This document shows positions 1-10,300 of a stretch of DNA of 64,000 nt, piece by piece. Each line of letters opens with the position of its first letter. The first letter of the stretch is position 1. A program made the position numbers and the translations under genes. Location: NCBI GenBank assembly GCA_002205965.3, contig NADL03000015.1, positions 620,001-684,000 on the forward strand. Direction: 5' to 3'. The notes beneath the pieces were generated by a model, which searched no databases, had not been told where the DNA came from, and was given only the letters and a program-made list of their open reading frames with translations. This DNA is from Kappaphycus alvarezii. Lineage: Eukaryota > Rhodophyta > Florideophyceae > Gigartinales > Solieriaceae.

Positions 1-136
1 GTACTTCTATCAAGGGTGCGGCACAGCACAGCACCATATGTACTGCATTGTGATGTGCCCCAATCCCATCCCCTCCCTGGCATGCCATGGGGAGATACGT
101 CTGGAAGCTTCCAGATGTATCTCCTCGGGTGCGGCG

Positions 137-185
137 CTGTACAGCACTGTACATGCGCAGTTATGGGGTATGTACAGTACTGTTC
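137..185. repeat. GTAC palindrome cluster 1
   Basis: Several overlapping copies of GTACAGTAC-like and TGTACAGCACTGTACA-like palindromes lie close together. The same short motif recurs in clusters across the window, usually upstream of a gene start. Here it lies about 600 bases before the unidentified gene on the plus strand. Confidence 0.7.
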
Positions 186-239
186 TTTGCATACAGTAAC
201 TTGCGTGCCACACGCCCCCCCGTTGAGGGTACGCTGCCG

Positions 240-450
240 CCCCGGGCGTATTGTACAAATAAAGTACAGTTCACTCCGCCCAAGCCTTCCCTCCACACCA
301 CCGCACCAAAGTCTGCACGTCCGCCCCTAAACCTGCACACCGCCATACCGATACGCACATTCCTAGCGCCTTGTTCTCCGGCGTTCACCGCTAAGCCTCC
401 ACACCGCCACACCAGAGTACGGACGTTTCTGGTGCCCTTCCTTCATTGAC
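240..450 (+). promoter_or_regulatory. C-rich, G-poor tract, candidate leader
   Basis: On the plus strand this stretch is full of C and A/T with few G, like the tracts immediately before the starts of exportin-1, prefoldin 3, RPB5, the ARF-GEF and the MSI4-like gene. It is not immediately next to an ATG, so its assignment to the following gene is a guess. Confidence 0.3.
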
Positions 451-734
451 TTTTCAATCTCCCCTGCCTATCTCCTTCAGCTTCCTCCGCGGTTTCCTTT
501 TCTTCTCAACACGGATCTCACGTCTTCTCTGGGGCTACGAGCGAGCGCCCTCTGTGAGGTGCCGTGGTGCATTGAGACTGCCTTTTTCCACGTAGAAGAG
601 AGCAGGCGGTCAGACCGGATTGCGTGGGCTACGGTTGAGGGGAGAAGGCAACCAAAGCGGAGGTGGAGTGGCAAGAGGCGTTAGTCTTGAAGCCTCAGTT
701 CGAGGATGGCCAAGATGCGGCAGAGGGCCGATAA

Positions 735-1959
735 AAGCACTGCGTCACAGCCTCTCGTCGTCAGTTAGCTGCTAAAACGGCCCGGGTGGCCAGTCTCACC
801 TCCTCTCAGGTCACCCGACCTGCCGCTGTTCGCCTCATGGGACGCCGGGAAACCACTAAAATCACGGTGCTCTCGGGTTCGCCGTTCCAATTCAAGGCGT
901 ACTCGCCGAGTTCACCCACCCCGATGGCAGTGAACGAGAGTGAGTTCCGTGCCCTCTTCGGTTGTCATATGGCCCCCTTAGTGCGCCGTTTCGACAACAA
1001 GGAGATAACAGCCGCCGATTCTTATGCCCTCGGTCTCACGGAGTCGACTAATGACCTCCGCTTGTACGCGTCAGTCCCAGAGGGTGCACGGTCGATTCTC
1101 GACGTCCGGTGGTGCAGCAAGGAGCAGGTGTACAGGGCTGCTGAAGAGGATTCTGGAGAAGATCATGTCATCCTTCTGTACACTCAGCCTTCGAGGGTTA
1201 CGGCAACGAACACCAGCATAACTTTGAGTGTGATAGGTTCGAACTAGGTCATCTCGATCGCATCGGGCCGTCCTGTACATCCACTCCTGGTGCCAAAGCA
1301 ATCCCGACAGGAAGTTGGTAATATCCTCTACCCGTTCCCGAGAGCATCTATGGCCCCCATTTCCCGCCGGCTCCTTCCCTCTGTCGCGTGCCATTCAGAG
1401 ACGATCATGAAGGCTGCATTGGAGCTTCTACTTCCAACGGCCTGGCCGAGCTTGGAGATAACGACCAGGCGCGGCGGTGGTATTATACCTTCCGAAACCT
1501 GGCTGATAATAAAAGAAAAGAACCATCCAGTTGTGGCCGTTTCCGTGACCTACGAGATGCCCAGAAGCACCTCCTTTCAATAGACCTCGTCCTGCAAAGG
1601 CATTACCACTCAACTCGCCGGTTTCCTCCCTTCTTGCCCTTCCCGCGGGAGTCTATATTGTCACCCTGGCCGACTCAAACGGTGTCAACTACTGCGTTAC
1701 GGTGAACCTCGGACCGCGGCGCCTGCTGGACCCCTCTGAATCCCATGTGTTTGATTTGTCCGCGAAAGCCTTGGAGGAGTGCGTCGGCGGGAGCTCAGAA
1801 TTCTACTCCCTCCGCGAAGTGAGGAGGCTAGTGCTCCCTGAGGACACCCTTCTAAGCGCCCGCGTCATCCCAACGGTGCTAATCGTACCAAGAGGAAGCG
1901 CGACGCAATCGCAAGGGGCTCCGCCGGTCCTTCGTTCGGCAAGTGATCCAATATTCTAG
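735..1959 (+). CDS. Unidentified protein, cysteine-peptidase-like C-terminus, frame-shifted
   Basis: I do not recognise this gene. It reads open in one frame from about 735 to 1247 (Ser/Thr/Arg-rich N-terminus), then continues through other frames to a stop at 1959. No clear ATG start was found; the first part is open from just after a stop at 732. The last third has a compact pattern: GVYIVTLADSNG, then YCVTVN, then LLDPSESH, then a Leu-rich segment with ECVGG and a final EVRRL. That spacing resembles cysteine-peptidase-like modules in some mobile-element proteins, where the first motif normally reads HCVTV; here the expected His is Tyr. The gene converges on the minus-strand Ty3/gypsy fossil about 150 bases away. 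It could be a host gene or an extra ORF of a mobile element. Assignment to one gene across frame changes is an inference. Confidence 0.4.
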
Positions 1960-2105
1960 ATTAAGTCGCCTTTCTATTCTGCTTTTTGTTGTTCTGAGTT
2001 CCGTCGATCCTAGCTGCTTCCCCATGCCCTTTTCTCCTCGTTTCCAGTTTCTTTGCGTCGGTATCTTATGGCCCCACGGTTGCGTCTTCGGTAACCATAC
2101 AACAC

Positions 2106-5100
2106 TTACGGGAGCGCCTCCGCCCAATCCCCACCGTTCTGAACAATAGACCTCTTGATTGCGTGGCTGATAGTTCCCACGATTCTCTCTGTTCTTCCAT
2201 TAGCCATAGGGGCGTAAGGAAGAACGGCATTCCGCTCCACCCCATGTTCGTTCATAAAGATCTGGACCGAAGCGGCTAGAAATTCCGTGGCGTTATCCGA
2301 CACAATCCTCTTTGGCGGTCCGGATGGCAGGATTATCTCATTCTGGACAAACTTGATCGCAATGTGCGAAGTGGAATTCATCGTCGCCCACGCAATCAGT
2401 CAAACAGTCATGTGTTCCACCGCGATCAACGTGAACCTCTTTCCGCCCCTCAACGGCTTGAATGGCCCAGCGAAGTCAGCTGAAAATGTCTGGAAGAGCC
2501 CAGTGACCGGAGCTTTTAGGTTGGTGTGGTAGGTCGAAAGCCTGCGAGCATGTTGACAGCCATCGTATGCCGCGACGTGTCCCATGATATCACAGTACAC
2601 TCCTGGCCACCAGAAACGGTCCCTGACAAACTTCCGAGTTGACCCAACATCCCAGTGTCCGATATTGTCGTGGAATGTCGCTAGTATCTCGTCACGTTGC
2701 CCTAGCGGGGGCACGATGGGTAGCCCCTCCTTCTGCCGGAACAACGTATCGTTCCAGAGCATGAACTTCTTCGCGGTCCTCTTAATCGCAGTGCACTTCT
2801 TTCTTTCCACTTCTTGGACCGTTTCTCCAGCCAAGGACTTTGCCAAATTTAGCAGTTGCGGTTCCAAGCCCAAGATTTTGGGATCGGCCCAACATACCGT
2901 GGCCACTAATCCTTCCAAGAGGTTCTCGACCTTGTTTTCGCCATGGGTCTGGCCACTAAAAGGCCTGCTCGAAAGATATTCCGCGGTTCTATTGGCGACT
3001 CCAGGCCGATACTTAACCTCAAATCGTACTCGGCTACTAGGAACAACCACTTGGCAAGCCGCCCTTGGATGTCCTTCTTCTTAAACGCTGTCTGCAGGGC
3101 TTGATGATCTGTATAAACCAGAAACGGTTTGCCAGACATGAGGTACACTCAGAACTTCTTTAGGGCAAACACTACTGCGAGGGACTCCCTCTTGCTCGTT
3201 GAATAGCGGCGCTCCTGTTCCGTCATCGTCCTTGACGCGAATTGGATCGGGTGTACTTTTCCGTCCTACTTTTTCTGAGAGAGGACCACTATGAGTGCGA
3301 ACGAAGACGCGTCCGTCTCTAGGGGCGTCGAAGTCCGGGAATGATAGCGCTGTTGCCATTATCAGCTTCCTCCTAAGGTACTAGAATGCTTACTGCATCT
3401 CCGAGGTCCATCTGAAAGCCTCCTTAAGCGATGTGGCCGCGTGCAGCACCTTAACTATCCGCAAAGTTCCTGATGAAGCGCCGATAGTACCCCGCCAGTC
3501 CAAGAAAACTCCTCGATTTGGTCACGTTTCTCGGTTCGGGGCTTTACTATGTCCTTTATCTTGTCGGTGTCGACCTTTATGCCCATTACGTTGACCACGT
3601 GACGAAGCAACTTGACCTCTGATTGCACGAAACTGCACCTGGTCACCTTGAGCTTCAGTCTCGCCTCTTGAATTCTTCTTAATACCTCCTGACAATTGCA
3701 TACTTGTTCCTCCATTGTAAGGGCGAATATGACCACGTCATCTACATAAACCATGGCGAAAGGTAAATTTCGAAGAACATCGTCCATCATTCGTTGGAAC
3801 GTCGCCGGTGGTTCATTAACCCGAACTGCATGACCTCAAACTTTACGTTCCATACCTAGAAACGAACGTGGTCTTCTCCTTGCAACTTTCGGCCATCCTT
3901 ACCTGCCAATATCCGTATACATCCAGGGTTGTAAAAACCTTCGAGCCAGACAGATCATCAAACAGCTCCTCGATCTTCGGTAGTGGCCAGCGGTCTGGCT
4001 TCATCACCCTATTTAACTGTCGGTAGTCGACGCAGAACCTGGGTCTCGTCCTTCTTTGTCGCTATGACCACGGGAAATGACCAAGCGAGCTTGAAGCGTA
4101 ATTACTCCAGCTTCTAGCAGCTTCCCAACCTCCTTCTTGACGACCGCGTTGTGCTTGGCATCCCGGGAGCCTTCATATGATCGGAGTGTCATCAACCAGT
4201 TCGAAAGCGTACAACCGGAACCTTGCGGGTTCCAGGTGGTGGATGTCCCAGGCGATCACGCCGGTGTCCCGCAAGGCTTCACCAACAACCCTGGTCCTTC
4301 TTCTCAAGGTGCTTCACCTTGCGCCCAGCAGAGCGGCGCGTTCTGCCTCTTCATTTCCAAGCTGGAGTCCAGCTCGTCATTGCCTTCCAGATCTGGCTCG
4401 TACGGCTCCTTATTCAAGATCACTAGTACGAGCTCTTGCTCTGTGTCCGATCCGTCGTCGCTGCCTCCTGACTCCGAGACGACGAAGGCGCGAACTGCTC
4501 ACTTCCAGATTCCTCTGCAGACGTAAAATCTTCGCTGTCAGTGCGAGGTCCGTCTACCACAGGCGGCTCACAAAAGGGGCAGGAGAACCTTCTTCTTCCT
4601 GCTGCCAAAGAACTTGTTGGCGACCATAGTCAGGTTTGCCTGCATGGATTCCAGGGTGGGGCTGCCGATGATCGCGTCAAATGGCGCGTTACGCACCCAA
4701 GAATCCCAAAGGCACCACCAAGGTTCCAAAAGAGACTGGTACCTCCTGCACACACCCAATAACCTGAGCAACCGTTCCTTCGCGTGACGGTGACCTGACG
4801 GTCAATGGCTGTCGGAGAGAGCGCAAGCTTCTCGCAGAAGTCCCAGAAATCAAATTAGAACTGCACCCGTGTCCAACAACGCATCGTCTCCGTCCCATAA
4901 GCCTTCCCGGCCACAACCTTCAACCATCTGGGCCCTCAGGATGACTCGATGTGGAGGCATGCGTCACTAGGGCAGTTTGGTAACCAAACGTTCAACTGCC
5001 TCCTTGATTCGTTGGCGTCCCGCGGAGAAGCCGCCCGAAGTTTATTCCTGAAGAGGCCGCAGCCAACTCCGCAACCACAACCACATTGTACTTCCTACAT

Positions 5101-5540
5101 GGTCCTGGAGGGCTCCAGATGCCTTCTTTGCCTTTCTTTCTTGCTGCTCTTCTTCTGAGGGCCGGAATGACTATCTTCTGGCGGACGAAGGGGCCTTATT
5201 CATCAGCGCGTCGATGTCCACAACGTTATCTCTGCGCTGTTTTGAAGGGCTTGGCCATCGGCACTCCTCTTTGCCATGGCCACCACGTCGCCTTTGAGAG
5301 ACTCCTTGACGACTATAAAAGCCCGTCGCCACCCTTCCTTTCATTCGGAGTTCCTCTTCCGACTCCGAACTTGCCCCTGCGATTCCAACGTTATGTCCAT
5401 CACCCTGGTGTCTTTTGACCATCACTTTGCCTCTGAGTGGCCCCTCCTCCCACAAAAGGAGCAATGAGTGTTCCTGTGGGCATTCTGAGGGCACTGAGTG
5501 GCACGATGTCCCTTTCGCCCGCAGAACCTGAAACTATAGT
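2106..5540 (-). mobile_element. Ty3/gypsy LTR retrotransposon fossil
   Basis: In minus-strand order the recognisable parts are: end of gag with CCHC zinc knuckles (about 5540-5440), a retropepsin-like protease (about 4880-4560), reverse transcriptase with a YVDD active-site box (about 4200-3450), RNase H (about 3360-2950), then integrase with its zinc-binding N-terminus and catalytic core (about 2750-2106). The order protease, RT, RNase H, integrase is that of Ty3/gypsy (Metaviridae-like) elements. It is clearly broken, with roughly ten or more interruptions. I found no flanking long terminal repeats, and the 5-prime part of gag is missing, so it is a truncated old copy. The zinc-knuckle end stops abruptly at an AT-rich, hairpin-bearing sequence. 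Confidence 0.9.
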
Positions 5541-5574
5541 CCCCGTCAAGAGGTGCGGCCGGTCCTGCCTTCTC

Positions 5575-6630
5575 GAACTGTTTTTTTCATACGGACAGTT
5601 TTTAAAAAAATGAAGGGCGTTCTAATAGAAGTATTCTGTGTATTACACAGAATGTTAACTTGAATGAGTATTACGCAGTGTGAAATACTGTACTCATTCA
5701 AGCTAGTCACATTCCTAGTCTGCTGATAAAGCACAGAAATAAGGTTTCTCTTTTAGTTGTGTCGTGTGAGAAAATCCCCCGTACCCTTGTGAGAAAATCC
5801 CGTCAGACTTTGTCTCCTTTTTAGACCTTCTAATTCACTGGACTGCCCCCTCATCTCGGGAAATAGCCGTCCTACATCTCCAAGCAATAAATCACCTCCA
5901 ATTCCACCACAATTGCTGGGGGTGTACGTCTCAGTGGAACATACGATATAGCTCGAAGAGGATTTGCTATATGTGCAATCTCCTGCATATTTCAGCGGGT
6001 ATTTGGGTGTGTACGTTGACCAAACTGACATCACATTCAGGAACTAACCAGAAATGCCATATCAGCGGCTACCGAGAGGGCCCGAGCTATGATAGACCTC
6101 GCTGTAGACAATTGAAGATGATAGAACTTAATTGCAAGCACAATGCAGTAAAACCCCGGGTGAGGACTTTGTGTATTATGTCTGCTCAACCGATATCTTG
6201 AATGACAATCCACTAGGTTGCCGTTAAAGATATATAATTTTGAGAATACAAAGGATGCTAAGCACTTTTTGGTCTAGTAGGATGTACACGATATTTGCTT
6301 GTGATTTATCTTGCTACAAGCTCGCAATAAAATGGGAAGTGTGGCGCAATTTTAATTCATTTGATGGAGAGTCTAATTCCGGCCGAAACCCAACCGATAA
6401 AAATCGCATTCCGGCTTGGGTACCCATGCAGACTAGCACACTCTGGTGGGATTACTACTATACGAGGCGGTTTTAAAATGGTTAGCAAGTCCGTGGTGTC
6501 CAAGCTTGAAGTTACAGGGACGGCGGACTCTGTCAATGTTTGCTTGACCTTCGTGTGGTAAGTCAGGTTGGGATGGTCAATAATTCTTCACATCCAACGG
6601 ACGTACCCACTTGAACGGTACTTTCCCGTA
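5575..6630. other. Intergenic, no gene seen
   Basis: Mixed-composition sequence between the Ty3/gypsy fossil and the MSI4-like gene. Only short reading frames with no recognisable similarity. A short direct repeat (GTGAGAAAATCCC) occurs twice near 5766 and 5788, and two hairpins lie near its start. Confidence 0.6.
5633..5702. repeat. Two adjacent hairpins
   Basis: First hairpin: ATTCTGTGT at 5633-5641 pairs perfectly with ACACAGAAT at 5645-5653 over a three-base loop. Second: CTTGAATGAGTA at 5659-5670 pairs perfectly with TACTCATTCAAG at 5691-5702 over a 20-base loop. They sit just outside the truncated end of the Ty3/gypsy fossil. They could be ends of a small inserted element or structured RNA; nothing further can be said from sequence alone. 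Confidence 0.7.
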
Positions 6631-6635
6631 AAATA

Positions 6636-6795
6636 CAGCACTGTACAGTACTGTACAGCACTCGATAATTGGGAATACTGTTACTCGCAAGAATAATCCC
6701 TTCCTGTACAGTGTCACACAGTATCATTCTAAGCGTATTGTACTGTACAGTGCAGTACAGTCGGATAATACAGTGCAGTACGTATAATCGCAGCG
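6636..6795. repeat. GTAC palindrome cluster 2, upstream of MSI4-like gene
   Basis: A dense run of TACAGTACTGTAC-type palindromes and half copies, including a perfect GTACAGTACTGTAC near 6654. It ends about 175 bases before the first ATG of the WD40 gene. The position suggests a promoter element, but a simple repeat-prone motif is also possible. Confidence 0.75.
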
Positions 6796-6970
6796 TGTGA
6801 CAGGTACAGAGGAAGCGCAAATGACCTTTTAGATCCTTTTCTCAAGCCTCAGTACCACATCGACGTCGTCAAAGGTACCATATGTGCAATCTTCCAAGCC
6901 GACAAGTCCTCGTTCAGTTGACATTATCAGCAACTTCTCGACCATCGCCAAGCACTTGAGCAAACGCTTC

Positions 6971-8381
6971 ATGCGGCGTCCATCCAGCCAACCGGTAGGC
7001 TCTTTCGACCGAGTAGCCCGCTACAGGATATGGAAAGACCAACATGTACCCCTGCTCTATGATTGGCTCGCCTCCCGCAAGCTGGTCTGGCCGCATGAAG
7101 CCTTACGTTGGGTTCTATAAGCGAAGAGGGAGCTCGAGGTCGGCCACCTCCGTCATCTCAACACATTACTCGTGCCCTTTTTTTGGCCGAGCGAACCGGG
7201 GCTTCCAAGCGAGACCCAAACACGCTACTTCATTTTGACGTAAAGATCGTTCCTGAGCTAACAAACAAACCGCAGGATGTTGCAAAACCTTGGATGGATG
7301 AGGCAATCGTGAATGAAAGGTCGGATCAGATTTCCACAAGAGACTTTTGGTTGCGAAAACGAATCATTCACCCCGGAGAGGTCAACCGAATAAGGTTGGC
7401 AGGGCCTAACTTGGTAGTTACGCATACTGATAATCCTCTGCTATTCGTTTGGGACATCAAGGCGCAGCCAGATCGAAAGAAAGATGAGATCGCTCCGAGT
7501 GTACCGTCTTGTACTTTGGTAGGGCACAAGGCTAGTGCGGATTATGCGTTAGATGTCGCGAGGCCTACCGCGGACAGTAATAATATGAAGGATACTTGGA
7601 TCGTAAGCGGTGGGAGTGATTCTCACGTTCTTGTGTGGAGTCTTGCCGACTATCAATCATCCGGTCAAAACCTTAACTGCTTTGTACGTATGGAGGGGGG
7701 CCAGGCACATCGCCGCAAGCAGGGCATTCTGATCACGTCGAGGATGTTAGCTTCAATTCTCTGGATCGAAATCTGGTTGCCTCAGTTGGAAGGGACGCAT
7801 GCATGAACCTGTGGGACGTTCGTAGACCTCAGCGTCCAATAAGCGTTGTTCAAAGTGCGCATGATGGGGACATAAATTGCTGTGATTGGGGAGGTACAGA
7901 TACCCACCGTATTGCGACGGGGGGAAGTGATGAGTTAATTCGCATATGGGACAGGCGCTACCTGAAAAATTCTCTTGGCGAGAAGAAGCCTATTCGGAGT
8001 TTGAAAGGCCATACAAACCAGGTCACCAATGTTATGTGGAATCGTTATGTACCAGATCTTTGTGCGTCAGGGGGTGAGGACGGGCACGTGCTTGTTTGGA
8101 GTACGAGGGAGACTGATCGTCGGCCACCGTCGTCTTCAGAAACGTACGCTGCGAGTCATGAGTTGATATTTAAACATGTAGGCCACACGATGAGTCAATC
8201 GAAGATTGTGGACCTTGAATGGCAACCAAGCGAATCAGATCCGTATTGTATTGCTTCGCTGAGCGCGACTGATGAAGGGGGTTCCACCTTGCAGATGTGG
8301 AGGATATCGGACATGATCTACCGTCCGAGGGAGGAGGTGGCCGCTGATTTGCGCCAGCACGCAAGGGCAAGAGTGCAATGA
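6971..8381 (+). CDS. MSI4/FVE-type WD40 histone-binding protein (RBBP4/7 family)
   Basis: About 470 residues. Members of this family bind histone H3/H4 as WD40 subunits of histone deacetylase, chromatin assembly and Polycomb-type complexes in the nucleus. The N-terminal family signature is present (YRIWKDQHVPLLYDWL, then LVWPHEALRW). It is followed by HPGEVNRIR, THTDNPLLFVWD, GHKAS, SGGSDSHVLVWSL, MNLWDVR, SGGEDGHVLVWS, and a C-terminus with GSTLQMWRISDMIYRP. The IYRP-EEV ending and HPGEVNRIR match plant MSI4/FVE better than animal RBBP4. The frame changes twice, near 7110 and near 7697, both at G runs where one extra G would restore the match, so these look like consensus errors. The first in-frame ATG is at 6971; the frame is open without an ATG back to 6833. 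The G-poor leader and GTAC cluster lie upstream. Confidence 0.9.
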
Positions 8382-8911
8382 TGTGAGCGAGTCAGACATG
8401 GTGAGTACGTAGCTCCTTCAATGCGGAGCGCTCTCCGCGACCTCCACTGTCTGAAACTGCAACAGGCATCAATGACTACGCTCACCATCATTCGTCCCGA
8501 CATGGCACGATCAGCTCTTGCATGTTTCGCAATGTTGTGTCACGAGACACGTTTTGTGTTAACTCCTGATGCGCTCACCATGGAATGTACTCATCTAGCA
8601 TTACAGTCCTTTAAAAAGACTGTAATATCAGTACGGCATGCGCCCTAGCTAGCATTTACCAGCAAGTGGCTGAACACAGAGAATTTTGGCGGGGGTACGC
8701 CTGCCATGGACAGTCTGAAGTTGGGGAAGTATAGTGCGCTGCGGCCTTGCGTGGCTGAAACTCCGCTACTTCCCAAAAATCGGGGACCGCCACGAAATTA
8801 TCGCAGCAAGTTGCTGACGCGGGCAAATTCAAGGCTTGAGAGTAAACCGTACTACTACAGCCGGAATTTGTTTAGTGCTTTTTTCGACTTTATCAGTCGT
8901 CTATCGATCCT
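8382..8911. other. Intergenic, no gene seen
   Basis: Downstream flank of the WD40 gene. Small reading frames only. Nothing recognisable apart from the LINE tail that begins at 8912 on the other strand. Confidence 0.5.
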
Positions 8912-9180
8912 CTACCTAAATGCAACCAGCGAAGTCATCGAATTGACAAGGGAGTGCCCTAACTGCATGTTGTATGGCGCGACATATAATATCGATGCTA
9001 CAGACGTTGACCCAATGGCGTTGCTAAGTTGTTGATAAAGCCGAATTTTCACTGCTCCTTTCGAGTATCCACTACGAGTCGCGACAGCGGTCTCGTATTC
9101 GTCGATTACGTTGGACGTCACCGCTGACGGTGAACCTAGCGAATCGAAAGGCAGCGGGGATAACTTCGAACTGATTCAGA
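8912..9180 (-). mobile_element. LINE C-terminal tail fragment
   Basis: A minus-strand frame reads LPFDSLGSPS, then an acidic-start helix and a VKIRLYQQLSNAIGSTS segment. This is the same C-terminal tail (FDSLG-SPS ... R-LYQ-LS-AIWSTS) that ends the larger LINE copies at 36-46 kb. Only the tail after the endonuclease is present, so it is a heavily 5-prime-truncated copy, which is usual for non-LTR retrotransposons. Similarity is by eye. Confidence 0.7.
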
Positions 9181-10300
9181 GCTACTACGAAGAGTACGCC
9201 CTAAAACTAACTTGTCCTTGCGCTTTGCCTGTTAAGCTCGAATCAACGCAAATTAATCTTCCCGTTTTGATCAAAACAGTAAAAGACTCTTCACCACGGC
9301 TTTGGCCAAGCTAGGATAACAAGAGATCCCTCGAGATCAGCGTTACCTCAACCAAGGACATCGCCTCTGCTGCTTTCCTCGCTTTTAGCGGCAACAGAAC
9401 AAACTGTTAGAGCGATGCCAGCCGTCTGCAATGACCGATTTGGCTACTTATTCAGAGGCCAAAGCGGTGTTCAATACGTGGAATTCATCGCGCTGGCCTT
9501 CCTACAGTCTTCCGTGAAGCATTTTTTGTTCAAATCCACCTCAAAAGAAGATATCTAACGCGATCCATGCGTCAGTGTACGAAGAGCTTCCGAGGGCCCA
9601 GGTTTCAAGACGGCAATCAGCACACGCCACTTCACCGTATGGTTTAAATACTTTTGCCAGGCCCCGTTGTTTGAACAGGAAATTCCCTGCTCGAGAGCCG
9701 GCTGTCTGACCCCGATATCCACAGTGATCACCTCATCCACTGCAAACACGGCTCCTGACGGATCGGCTGTCACGATGCCGAGGTCTCTTTGCTTGGTCAC
9801 GATTTCGGCCTCGCCGCGAGATATCCTCCTACCGAAAACCGGCCCTAAAGTGAACATAGAGACTAACAGATATCAGGGCAACGGGCACTACTGGTCGCGG
9901 AGATTACTTTGATGTAACCTTTTTGAACCCGCTGTCCCTTTCTCATCTTGGAATCAGAACCTGCAACCTGCAACGTTCTGACGAGCTCAAATGCTGCCCA
10001 CGCTGATAAGCCTCCATCCTACGGGTTTGCGACCGCATTGTCTGGCAGGAACATGCTCGTTCCCTTTCCAATCTCCATGTTCGGAGAGTGGCCCACCTTT
10101 TGTCTGATCACGGAGGTGGCCGCTCAGTCGGCAGCCAAGCCCTGAACCAATTTTCCAAGGTGCGGTACAATTTCCATCAGCAGCACGCCACTCTGATGAT
10201 CACCGCCAATGCCGCGTGCTTGTTGAATGTAATATTGGCTATCTTTTTGTCGACTCAAATGCTCGCATATTCCCACTGCAGAGCCTCCAAAATGGTTTGA
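9181..10300. other. Unassigned region with short open frames on both strands
   Basis: A minus-strand frame at 9555-9857 (100 residues, includes VDEVITVDIG) and plus-strand frames at 9667-9912 and 9948-10300 overlap. Codon content resembles old coding sequence more than the AT-rich desert that follows. I cannot identify a family. It may be more decayed mobile-element sequence upstream of the LINE tail. Confidence 0.35.

Noticed and set aside
6971-8381. Introns as explanation for frame changes in the WD40 gene
   Set aside because: Protein similarity is continuous across each change, leaving no room for an intron, and no GT...AG pair fits; a missing G in a G run explains both.
8706-9035. 109-codon plus-strand frame
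   Set aside because: It overlaps the LINE tail, whose protein similarity is on the minus strand; the plus frame shows no motif.
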